A model generated the notes under the pieces. It did not search any database, was not told the DNA's origin, and saw only the letters and a list, made by a program, of their open reading frames with translations. DNA of 5,666 bases, taken from positions 1 through 5,666 of the forward strand of contig CAIZMS010000227.1 of NCBI GenBank assembly GCA_903934155.1, written 5' to 3'. Below, one piece after another: positions 1 through 5,404 of the stretch. This DNA comes from an uncultured bacterium. GTDB lineage: Bacteria; Verrucomicrobiota; Kiritimatiellia; CAIKKV01; CAITUY01. The position numbers were made by a program, and so were the translations under genes. How positions within the stretch are numbered: position 1 is the first letter of the stretch; every line of letters starts with the position of its first letter.

Positions 1-140
1 AGCAGGGTGGATTTTCCGCACCCCGAAGGCCCGACCAGGGCGACAAACTCACCCTCCTTGATTTCCAGGGAGAAATCGTCCACCGCCTTGACGGCGCCGG
101 AATAGATTTTATCCACATTTGAAAGCGTTACCTGAGCCAT
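1..140 (-). CDS. ABC transporter ATP-binding protein, UgpC/MalK-like, N-terminal part
   Basis: Only the first 46 codons lie in the window; the gene runs off the left edge. The translation opens MAQVTLSNVDKIYSGAVKAV and reaches a complete Walker A motif, GPSGCGKST, at residues 37-45 with the nucleotide-binding lysine at 43. The spacing from the start to Walker A, the 'KAVDDFSLEIKEGEF' stretch and the Cys inside the P-loop are typical of the ATPase subunits of sugar and glycerol-phosphate importers (UgpC/MalK/MsmK type). These energise a membrane permease from the cytoplasmic side. The substrate cannot be told, because the rest of the ATPase and any permease genes are outside. The ATG at 140 is preceded by AAGG at 149-152 (minus strand), 8 nt away, which supports this start. 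It diverges from the Rrf2 regulator gene. What is seen is the P-loop and family-like N-terminus; sugar transport is inference. Confidence 0.88.
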   Translation of the reverse strand, partial: MAQVTLSNVDKIYSGAVKAVDDFSLEIKEGEFVALVGPSGCGKSTL

Positions 141-170
141 CGCATCAGCCTTGTATTGGGACTGCGTCGA

Positions 171-199
171 CTAGTACCCCAAATTTCCAACCAACTCAA
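171..199 (-). promoter_or_regulatory. weak candidate promoter for the ABC ATPase gene
   Basis: Read on the minus strand, TTGAGT (199-194) is followed after 17 nt by TACTAG (176-171). The -35 matches the sigma-70 consensus at 4 of 6 positions and the -10 at only 3 of 6. The location, about 30 nt upstream of the ATG, is sensible. The gene may instead be transcribed from elsewhere or by another sigma factor, so this is only the best local candidate. Confidence 0.25.
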
Positions 200-218
200 C
201 CAGTTCCTCCACACAGCC

Positions 219-247
219 TTGACACCTGCTCCATTGTGGACTATTTT
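219..247 (+). promoter_or_regulatory. candidate sigma-70 promoter of the Rrf2-ilvD operon
   Basis: A perfect -35 box TTGACA (219-224) is followed after an ideal 17-bp spacer by TATTTT (242-247), which matches TATAAT at 4 of 6 positions. Transcription would begin near 254 and give a leader of about 20 nt before the ATG at 274. It is the only strong promoter-like pair seen in the divergent spacer and reads into the regulator and ilvD. A palindrome overlaps the -10 box, which suggests that the promoter is repressible. Confidence 0.6.
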
Positions 248-257
248 TCAACACAAT
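233..257. promoter_or_regulatory. candidate operator, IscR type 1-like palindrome
   Basis: ATTGTG (233-238) and CACAAT (252-257) are perfect inverted 6-bp arms with a 13-bp centre, 25 bp in all, spanning the -10 box and probable start point. The left half continues as GACTATTTT, which occupies the same place as the GACTRWWWY core in the E. coli IscR type 1 consensus as I recall it (also 25 bp). By that alignment about 17 of 25 positions agree, mostly in the left half and the outer ends; the right inner half does not fit. The position would allow autorepression by the Rrf2 protein encoded immediately downstream. This is inference from position and similarity; no binding data are implied. Confidence 0.4.
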
Positions 258-263
258 AGATGT

Positions 264-269
264 GAGGAG
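264..269 (+). promoter_or_regulatory. ribosome binding site that decides the regulator start
   Basis: GAGGAG at 264-269 lies 4-5 nt before the ATG at 274. The in-frame GTG at 262 is almost merged with this Shine-Dalgarno sequence and would add MRSL in front of the conserved Rrf2 N-terminus, so the ATG at 274 is preferred. Confidence 0.7.
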
Positions 270-273
270 CCTC

Positions 274-735
274 ATGCTTGTTACCCGAAAAATTGATTAC
301 GGACTGCGCCTGATGCTGACCCTGGGATGCAGGCCTGAGCAAAGGCTCACCAGCGTGAAGCTGGCGAAACTCATCGAAGTCCCACGCCAATTTGCCCTTA
401 AAATTGCCCAAATTCTGACCAAGGCAGGCCTGATCAAGGCTCAACGGGGAGTGGGCGGAGGACTCGAGCTTGCCCGTCCTTCCTCCACCATCACCCTTTT
501 CGACATCATGCAGGCCGCCGACACGCCGCGCGCCTTAAATGGGTGCCTCCTGAATCCCGCGATTTGTACCCGCGCCCCCCATTGCGCGGCTCACCAGGAG
601 CTCGGACGAATTCAGGATATCCTGAACCGGGAACTCAAAACCGTCACACTGGCGGACTTGATCAGCCAACAAAAGATCATTGACCAGGAAGCAAAACAAC
701 GCCGCCTTCTTGCGGCAGAACAGGACTCACCATGA
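274..735 (+). CDS. Rrf2 family transcriptional regulator, IscR-like, with Fe-S ligand set
   Basis: A 153-residue protein of normal Rrf2 length. The N-terminus MLVTRKIDYGLRLMLTLG matches the first helix of the family. A winged helix-turn-helix follows, with the recognition helix around 36-49 and the wing RGVGGGLELAR at 58-67. The C-terminal region has Cys91, Cys98 and Cys104 (C-X6-C-X5-C) and His107. These align with Cys92, Cys98, Cys104 and His107 that hold the [2Fe-2S] cluster in E. coli IscR, with one extra residue in the first loop. The following helix and 'LKTVTLADLI' resemble IscR's 'NNITLGELV'. Glu43 of IscR, which discriminates between site classes, aligns with Leu42 here. The protein is therefore expected to be a cytoplasmic DNA-binding sensor of Fe-S status, oxygen, NO or iron. 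Its stop overlaps the ilvD start by 4 bp, so ilvD is the likely co-expressed target and autoregulation is plausible. Fe-S binding is well supported by the residues; the signal sensed is unknown. Confidence 0.92.
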   Translation: MLVTRKIDYGLRLMLTLGCRPEQRLTSVKLAKLIEVPRQFALKIAQILTKAGLIKAQRGVGGGLELARPSSTITLFDIMQAADTPRALNGCLLNPAICTRAPHCAAHQELGRIQDILNRELKTVTLADLISQQKIIDQEAKQRRLLAAEQDSP

Positions 736-2402
736 ATAGCGATACCATCAAAAACGGTTTCGAACGGGCCCCCCATCGCAGCCTGCTTCGCGCCACCGGC
801 CTCGTCAAAACCGGCGACTTCAAGAAACCTTTTATAGGCGTGTGCAACTCTTTCGACGAAATCATTCCCGGCCATGTGCACCTGAACAAGGTCGCCGACC
901 TGATCAAGAAGAGTATCCGCAAGGCGGGTGGCATTCCCTTCGAGTTCAACACCATCGGCGTGTGCGACGGTATCGCCATGGGGCATTCCGGAATGAAGTA
1001 TTCCCTCCCCAGCCGCGAAATCATTGCCGACAGCGTGGAGGCCATGGTCAAGGCCCATTGCTTTGACGCCCTCATCTGTATCCCCAACTGCGACAAAATC
1101 GTCCCGGGCATGCTCATGGGAGCCCTGCGCGCCAATGTCCCCACCCTGATGGTCAGCGGCGGCCCCATGGCGGCTGGCCACCTGCCCGACGGACGCACCG
1201 TTGACCTGATCAGCGTCTTTGAGGGCGTCGCCGCCCATAAAAACGGAACCATTGATGACCAGGGACTCCAATCCCTCGAAGAGCACGCCTGCCCCGGTTG
1301 CGGCTCCTGCTCGGGCATGTTCACCGCCAACTCCATGAACTGCCTGTGCGAGGCCATCGGAATCGCCCTGCCCGGGAACGGCAGCATCCTCGCCAACGAT
1401 CCCCGCCGGAAACGGTTGTTCCGGATGGCCGCCCGCCGTATCGTTGAAATGGCGCTCGCCGGCGGCCCGCGCCCGCGTGAGATTGTGACCGAGCATTCGC
1501 TCGACAACGCCTTTGCCACGGATATGGCTATGGGCGGCAGCTCCAACACCGTCCTCCATGCCCTCGCCATTGCCCATGAGGCAGGGGTCAAGTATGACCT
1601 GGACCGGATCAACCAGATCTCCCAGAAATGCCCGAATATCTGCAAAGTCTCGCCCTCCTCCCCCTACCATATGGAAGATGTGGACCGGGCAGGTGGCATC
1701 AGCGCCATCATCAAGAGCATCGGCTCAGTCCGCGGTCTCATTCATCGCGATGCCCCGACCGTCACCGGGAAAACCCTCTGGCAGAATGTCTCCCGTTCAG
1801 AAGTCCGGGATGACAAGATCATCCGCTCCATCGAAAACGCCTATTCGGCGGATGGCGGCCTGACCATTCTCCGGGGCAATCTGGCGGAAGGCGGCGCCGT
1901 GGTGAAAAAAGCAGGAGTTGCGCCCGCCATGTTGAAGTTCAGCGGTCCAGCCGTAATCTTCGAATCCCAGGAGGAAGCCTGTGACGGCATTCTCAAGGGC
2001 AAGGTGAAGGCCGGTGACTGCGTCATCATCCGCTACGAGGGGCCGCGGGGCGGACCCGGCATGCAGGAAATGCTGGCCCCCACCTCCTACATCATGGGAG
2101 CGGGTCTGGGCGAAAGCGTGGCCTTGGTCACCGATGGACGCTTCTCCGGCGGAACCCGCGGCGCCTGTATCGGCCATGTCTCTCCCGAAGCCGCCGCAGG
2201 CGGCACCATCGGCCTGCTCAAGGCCGGCGACCTCATCACCATTGATATCCCCGGCCATAAGCTTGAGGCCCATGTGTCCTCGGAGGAATTCAATCGTCGC
2301 CGCGCCGAAGCCGCACCGTTCACTCCGAAAATCACCACCGGCTATCTCAAGCGCTATGCCAAGCTCGTCACCAGCGCCGGAACAGGCGCGGTTATGGAGT
2401 AA
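732..2402 (+). CDS. ilvD: dihydroxy-acid dehydratase
   Basis: A complete 556-residue member of the IlvD/Edd family, very like the roughly 558-residue Bacillus-type enzyme and shorter than the roughly 616-residue E. coli form. It dehydrates 2,3-dihydroxy-isovalerate and 2,3-dihydroxy-3-methylvalerate to the 2-keto acids of the valine/leucine and isoleucine pathways, in the cytoplasm, using an Fe-S cluster and Mg2+. Diagnostic stretches are GIDRAPHRS-like RAPHRSLLRATG (12-23), PGHVHL (46-51), EFNTIGVCDGIAMGH (71-85), SLPSREIIADS (91-101), PNCDKIVPGM (118-127; Cys120 as ligand, Lys122 at the Mg-binding carbamyl-lysine position), CPGCGSCSGMFTANSMNCL (187-205; Cys193 as ligand), IRYEGPRGGPGM (433-444) and DGRFSGGTRG (468-477). 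Gly47 sits where the [2Fe-2S] type (TPCN motif) has its first Cys, as in E. coli IlvD, so an oxygen-sensitive [4Fe-4S] form is more likely. AGGA at 722-725 is 6 nt before the ATG. The start overlaps the regulator stop (ATGA), indicating translational coupling. No other ilv gene is present here. Confidence 0.96.
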   Translation: MNSDTIKNGFERAPHRSLLRATGLVKTGDFKKPFIGVCNSFDEIIPGHVHLNKVADLIKKSIRKAGGIPFEFNTIGVCDGIAMGHSGMKYSLPSREIIADSVEAMVKAHCFDALICIPNCDKIVPGMLMGALRANVPTLMVSGGPMAAGHLPDGRTVDLISVFEGVAAHKNGTIDDQGLQSLEEHACPGCGSCSGMFTANSMNCLCEAIGIALPGNGSILANDPRRKRLFRMAARRIVEMALAGGPRPREIVTEHSLDNAFATDMAMGGSSNTVLHALAIAHEAGVKYDLDRINQISQKCPNICKVSPSSPYHMEDVDRAGGISAIIKSIGSVRGLIHRDAPTVTGKTLWQNVSRSEVRDDKIIRSIENAYSADGGLTILRGNLAEGGAVVKKAGVAPAMLKFSGPAVIFESQEEACDGILKGKVKAGDCVIIRYEGPRGGPGMQEMLAPTSYIMGAGLGESVALVTDGRFSGGTRGACIGHVSPEAAAGGTIGLLKAGDLITIDIPGHKLEAHVSSEEFNRRRAEAAPFTPKITTGYLKRYAKLVTSAGTGAVME

Positions 2403-2407
2403 AAAGA

Positions 2408-2512
2408 GGGTTCAGGGGTCAGGGGTCAGGGAAGCAGGAATGCAGCCACCCCCCACATCTGATTCCCGAACCCTGAACCCCGCCCCCTGAACTCTGCCCC
2501 CTGATTCCTCCC
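2408..2512. repeat. heptamer-based inverted repeat, left copy (between ilvD and mtaB)
   Basis: The ilvD-mtaB spacer is almost entirely repeat. The left arm is in register with a 7-nt period: GGGTTCA (2408-2414), GGGGTCA (2415-2421), GGGGTCA (2422-2428), then decaying units. The right arm carries the complement: CCCTGA at 2471, 2485 and 2499, exactly 14 nt apart, inside seven in-phase heptamers from 2464 to 2512. The arms can pair imperfectly (2411-2440 against 2462-2490) around a C-rich loop and would form a long G/C hairpin in RNA. No transposase, U-tract or coding potential accompanies it. A related copy lies at 3760-3809. It looks like a dispersed REP-like element; a role in termination or transcript stability is possible but unproven. 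Confidence 0.75.
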
Positions 2513-3805
2513 TTGAGCCCTACTGTGTCATTCAAAACCGTCGGGTGCCGTCTCAACCAGGCAGAAACGGCGACCATGGCCACCCGCTTCGAGGCGGCCG
2601 GTTATGCGACCGTCCCATTCGGAACCCCCTGTGATGTCGCCGTCATCCACGGATGCGCCATCACCGGGAAGGCCGAGCACAGCAGCCTGTACGCCGCGCG
2701 GCAGGCCAAGCGGACACGAGCAGACACGCTCGTCATCCTCGCCGGGTGCCCGGCGGAAACACTCGGCGAAACCCTCCGGGGCGACACCACGGTTGACCTC
2801 ACTATCGGACAGGTTGGCAAGTTTGCCATTCCGGAATTGCTTCATCATCTCCATCCGCACCGATTTCCCGCCCCCGCCACCTCCATCGATGCCGACTCCC
2901 CCCCCCGGTTTGATACCCAGCGGGCCCTGATCAAGGTTCAGGATGGCTGCGACTTCCATTGCGCCTATTGCATTGTTCCCACAGCCCGGGGTCTTCCCCA
3001 AAGCCGGCCCCTGCCCGAGGTCCTCCATGAAGTCAAGAGGGTCACCTCCGCCGGATTTCGGGAAGTCATCCTCACCGGCGCCAACCTCGGTCGTTATGAG
3101 GATGGCCCCCTCCGCCTCGCCGATCTGGTTCGCGGCGTTGAATCCCTTCCCGCCGTGGAGCGCATCCGCCTGAGTTCCCTCGAGATCACCACGGCAGAAG
3201 AGGCCGTCATTGAACTGATGTCGCACTCCACCAAGCTATGCCAGTTCCTCCACATCCCGCTACAAAGCGGCGATGACGGCATCCTCGCGGCTATGGGGCG
3301 CCGCTACAACACCGACACCTTCCGCCGTATCGTGGCGATGGCCGTCGAAAAGATGCCCTTTCTGGGACTGGGCACCGACATTATCGTGGGTTTTCCGGGC
3401 GAAGATGACCGGGCGTTTAAAAACACCGTGCAACTGGTTCGGGACTTGCCGTTCAGCAATCTTCATGTCTTTCCCTACAGCCGCCGAGCCGGAACGCGCG
3501 CCGACACCCTGCCCGGACAGGTTCAGGAGTCCTTGAAAAAGGAACGATTACATGCCCTCGTGGAAATCGGCGAAACCAAGCGCCGCCTTTTCGCCGAACG
3601 ATTCGTCGGGCGCCCGGTTTCAGTTCTCATTGAGCGCATCGATGCCGACGGCACCGGCCATGGCTGGACCGGTGAATACCTTGAGGCCACAGTCACTGGC
3701 GCCTCTCTATCCCGCCGCCAGATTGTGACAATGAAGGTTGAGGGGATTGATTCAAGAAAGGGGTCAGGAGTCGGGGTTCGAGGAAGAGAATTCCCTGAAC
3801 CCTGA
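2513..3805 (+). CDS. mtaB: MtaB-like tRNA (t6A37) methylthiotransferase
   Basis: A 430-residue radical SAM methylthiotransferase. The family adds a methylthio group to C2 of t6A37 in tRNAs decoding ANN codons, using two [4Fe-4S] clusters. The N-terminal MTTase domain (about 1-110) opens VSFKTVGCRLNQAET and has the auxiliary-cluster cysteines Cys12, Cys48 and Cys79. The radical SAM domain (about 135-350) has CDFHCAYC, with Cys146, Cys150 and Cys153 (CX3CX2C), then HIPLQSGDDG (247-256) and DIIVGFPGE (289-297). A TRAM domain, which binds tRNA, covers about 360-410. The opening motif and HIPLQSG favour MtaB over MiaB (HLPVQSG) or RimO. The motif around the second Cys is HGC instead of the usual NTC. 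The start is uncertain: TTG at 2513 and GTG at 2525 are both in frame and neither has a clear Shine-Dalgarno sequence. The last roughly 15 codons and the TGA lie in a repeat. It follows ilvD by 110 bp, so co-transcription is possible. Confidence 0.88.
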   Translation: MSPTVSFKTVGCRLNQAETATMATRFEAAGYATVPFGTPCDVAVIHGCAITGKAEHSSLYAARQAKRTRADTLVILAGCPAETLGETLRGDTTVDLTIGQVGKFAIPELLHHLHPHRFPAPATSIDADSPPRFDTQRALIKVQDGCDFHCAYCIVPTARGLPQSRPLPEVLHEVKRVTSAGFREVILTGANLGRYEDGPLRLADLVRGVESLPAVERIRLSSLEITTAEEAVIELMSHSTKLCQFLHIPLQSGDDGILAAMGRRYNTDTFRRIVAMAVEKMPFLGLGTDIIVGFPGEDDRAFKNTVQLVRDLPFSNLHVFPYSRRAGTRADTLPGQVQESLKKERLHALVEIGETKRRLFAERFVGRPVSVLIERIDADGTGHGWTGEYLEATVTGASLSRRQIVTMKVEGIDSRKGSGVGVRGREFPEP

Positions 3806-3809
3806 ACCC
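3760..3809. repeat. heptamer-based inverted repeat, right copy (overlaps mtaB 3' end)
   Basis: Seven in-phase heptamers: GGGGTCA (3760), GGAGTCG (3767), GGGTTCG (3774), AGGAAGA (3781), GAATTCC (3788), CTGAACC (3795), CTGAACC (3802). The G-rich left arm and C-rich right arm are inverted around the palindrome GAATTC (3788-3793). This is the same unit and the same polarity change as in the 2408-2512 element. It covers the last codons of mtaB, whose TGA stop (3803-3805) is part of the final CTGAACC unit, and it fills the gap to the convergent flavin reductase gene. The hairpin may act as a terminator or 3' stabiliser, but no U-tract follows. Confidence 0.72.
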
Positions 3810-3821
3810 ACAGTCCCTTTC

Positions 3822-4475
3822 CTACCGCCCCTTCCGGTGCGGGGTCTGCACGCGGCCGGGGCGGGGCTTGGCCGCCTTGCGGACTGAGAATCCGAAATGG
3901 TCGATCTGGTGGCCGAGGCTGTAGTAGTGCCCGTGTGCGTAGACCATCAGCCCGGCATGCTCCAGCGCCAGCCGGTTTGAATGCATCATCAGTGCCTTTG
4001 AGGCCTGGACGGCGACAATTTCCGCCACAAACATCACATGCGAGCCGAGAGGCACCGTCTTGCGCACCTTGCACTCTATGTTGAGCGGACACTCTTGCAC
4101 AATGGGCGGGCGAACAACAAGCGACTTCCCCGGAGTCAGTCCTGTCTTTGAGAATTTGTCCTCATCCCGACCCGACACCACGCCGCACCAATCCGTCACC
4201 CGGGCCTGATGGACGGAGGGGACATTGACAACAAACTCCCCGGAGGCGTGGATGAGTTCGTAGGAATGACGCTCCATCCGCACGGAGATGCTCAGCATGG
4301 GCGGCTCGCTGCAGACGGTTCCGGCCCAGGCAATGGTGATCAGGTTGGCCTTTTCGCCGGGGCGCGCCCCCCCGCAACTCACCAGCACTACCGGCACCGG
4401 TGACAAAATCGGAAACGGCTTCAGGGACACCTTGGCATAAGGTTCAGTCCGGATCTTTGGTTTCTGTTCTGGCAT
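3822..4475 (-). CDS. flavin reductase family protein (flavoredoxin-like, FMN-binding split barrel)
   Basis: A 217-residue protein with the split-barrel flavin reductase pattern. It opens with a short strand (YAKVSLKPFPILSPVPVVLV, 13-32), followed by NLITIAWAGTVCSEPPMLSI (44-63), which contains the FMN-contacting segment. Then come RHSYELIHASGEFVVNVPS (69-87) and the later strand SHVMFVAEIVAVQ (145-157). This order is characteristic of the flavoredoxin/FlaRed branch, cytoplasmic FMN proteins that move electrons from NAD(P)H or to other redox partners. The tail (198-217) is basic and probably disordered. AGGA ends 8 nt upstream of the ATG. The gene starts 9 bp after the esterase stop, so the two are probably co-transcribed, although no biochemical link between them is obvious. 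It ends 16 bp from the convergent mtaB stop. The fold is well supported; the electron donor and acceptor cannot be inferred. Confidence 0.87.
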   Translation of the reverse strand: MPEQKPKIRTEPYAKVSLKPFPILSPVPVVLVSCGGARPGEKANLITIAWAGTVCSEPPMLSISVRMERHSYELIHASGEFVVNVPSVHQARVTDWCGVVSGRDEDKFSKTGLTPGKSLVVRPPIVQECPLNIECKVRKTVPLGSHVMFVAEIVAVQASKALMMHSNRLALEHAGLMVYAHGHYYSLGHQIDHFGFSVRKAAKPRPGRVQTPHRKGR

Positions 4476-4484
4476 GGCGGGATC

Positions 4485-5351
4485 CTATCTTGCAAATTGA
4501 TAGTGCTTCAACCAGTAAGCCAAATCGGCGGCCCAGGGATGGGCATTCGCAAAAGGAGGCGTGTCGGCCAGTCCGATTCCATGCCTGCCCTTCTGGTAGA
4601 TGTGGAGGTCAAAGGGAACGCCGTGCGCCCGCAATGCGGCCGCAAACTCGAGACTATTCTCGACCTTCACGCCGCCATCCTCCCAGGTATGCCAGATAAA
4701 ACAGGGCGGGGTTTGTGCGGTGACATTCTTCTCGCCGGACAACGAGTCGATCAAATCGGCGGCGGGCTTGTCCCCAAGTAAATTGGCGCGCGATCCCGAA
4801 TGCGTGTTTTTTCCCATGGTGATCACCGCATAGCACAGAACACCCAGATCGGGCCGGGAACTGACCCGATCCACGGGATCCGGAGCGTCAGCCTTCCCGG
4901 CATCAAAATGGGTCAGCAAGGTCGACGCCAAGTGGCCTCCGGCAGAGGATCCCATGATGCCAATGCGATTCGTGGAAACACCCCACTCTGCGGCCTGGGA
5001 GCGCACCAAGCGCACCGCCCGAGCCGCATCACCGAGCATTACGGGATGGCGGTACCCGGCGGAACCCAGGCGATACTTGAGAACAAAACACGTCACTCCA
5101 TGCTGATTCAGGAATAAGGCATAATCCCGGCCTTCATGAGCGGCCAAACCGCCATAGCCACCACCGGGACAGATCACCATCGCCGCACCCGTGGCATTCG
5201 TTTCCGGCCGGTAGACGGTGATGGAAGGCTTATCGTGCTCTTTATCCCCAAGCGCCCCCGGTGCTCCGCTGGGCCACAATAGTATCGCCTGATTTGCCAT
5301 AACCCCTCCCGCCAACATCACCCCACACAAAACTGAGAACATTTTTTTCAC
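4485..5351 (-). CDS. secreted alpha/beta hydrolase, acetyl-esterase (acetylxylan esterase-like) family
   Basis: A 288-residue serine hydrolase with a Sec signal peptide: MKK, a hydrophobic core at 4-16, and probable cleavage after VMA at 19. It is therefore likely periplasmic or extracellular. The oxyanion-hole segment is CPGGGYGGLAAHEG (61-74). The nucleophile elbow is GSSAGG with Ser136 (134-139), the acid is probably Asp225 in HTWEDGGVKVENS (221-233), and the base is His257 in YQKGRHGIGLA (252-262). This is the layout of bacterial carbohydrate esterases that remove acetyl groups from xylan or other glycans, a family common in polysaccharide degraders. The exact substrate is not shown by the sequence, and peptidase or lipase activity is not excluded. 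The GTG start at 5351 has GGAG 7 nt upstream; an ATG at 5342 is an alternative that loses only MKK and its positive charges. It is the first gene of a probable two-gene unit with the flavin reductase. Confidence 0.87.
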   Translation of the reverse strand: MKKMFSVLCGVMLAGGVMANQAILLWPSGAPGALGDKEHDKPSITVYRPETNATGAAMVICPGGGYGGLAAHEGRDYALFLNQHGVTCFVLKYRLGSAGYRHPVMLGDAARAVRLVRSQAAEWGVSTNRIGIMGSSAGGHLASTLLTHFDAGKADAPDPVDRVSSRPDLGVLCYAVITMGKNTHSGSRANLLGDKPAADLIDSLSGEKNVTAQTPPCFIWHTWEDGGVKVENSLEFAAALRAHGVPFDLHIYQKGRHGIGLADTPPFANAHPWAADLAYWLKHYQFAR

Positions 5352-5358
5352 AGAACAT

Positions 5359-5362
5359 CTCC
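5359..5362 (-). promoter_or_regulatory. ribosome binding site supporting a GTG start for the esterase
   Basis: On the minus strand GGAG (5362-5359) lies 7 nt before GTG at 5351, ideal spacing. It is 16 nt from the in-frame ATG at 5342, too far. The GTG also keeps the Lys-Lys n-region of the signal peptide. Confidence 0.65.
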
Positions 5363-5375
5363 ATTGATTCGGGAG

Positions 5376-5404
5376 ACTCTACTCCTCACGGCCTGAATTT
5401 GCAA
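5376..5404 (-). promoter_or_regulatory. candidate promoter for the esterase-flavin reductase unit
   Basis: Read on the minus strand, TTGCAA (5404-5399) is followed after 17 nt by TAGAGT (5381-5376); each box matches the sigma-70 consensus at 4 of 6 positions. The start point would be near 5369, just before the Shine-Dalgarno sequence. The site lies just after the glutamate dehydrogenase terminator, where a fresh promoter is needed. The boxes are imperfect, so this is only moderately supported. Confidence 0.42.

Noticed and set aside
262..273. GTG at 262 as the regulator start
   Set aside because: It coincides with the Shine-Dalgarno region of the ATG at 274 and adds residues before the conserved N-terminus.
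241..444. 67-codon minus-strand frame covering the promoter and 5' end of the Rrf2 gene
   Set aside because: It overlaps the well-supported regulator and its promoter, has no family resemblance, and looks like a chance frame.
612..1670. Long minus-strand open frames of 352 and 322 codons opposite ilvD
   Set aside because: They lie antisense to an unmistakable ilvD, resemble no family, are low-complexity Gly/Ala/His or Arg/Ser/Pro rich, and are expected from the G/C-biased third positions of the real gene.
2014..2490. Plus-strand frame overlapping the ilvD 3' end and continuing into the repeat
   Set aside because: It is a frame-shifted reading of ilvD; its tail is only translated heptamer repeat (SRTLNPAP-like).
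2408..2512. CRISPR array or telomere-like tract
   Set aside because: Units are 7 nt with no spacers and change strand midway, so they form an inverted array, not a CRISPR. The chromosome end is not here, because genes continue on both sides.
2528..3226. 232-codon minus-strand open frame opposite mtaB
   Set aside because: It is a shadow of the methylthiotransferase frame, Gly-rich, with no recognisable domain.
3760..3820. Bidirectional intrinsic terminator between the convergent mtaB and flavin reductase genes
   Set aside because: The inverted repeat can fold, but neither side has a proper U-tract, so I describe it as a repeat and not as a terminator.
5319..5351. Lipoprotein signal in the esterase (Cys9 in SVLCG)
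   Set aside because: Cys9 lies too early, inside the hydrophobic core, and the -3 position is Ser, so there is no valid lipobox. A standard signal peptidase I site after Ala19 fits better.
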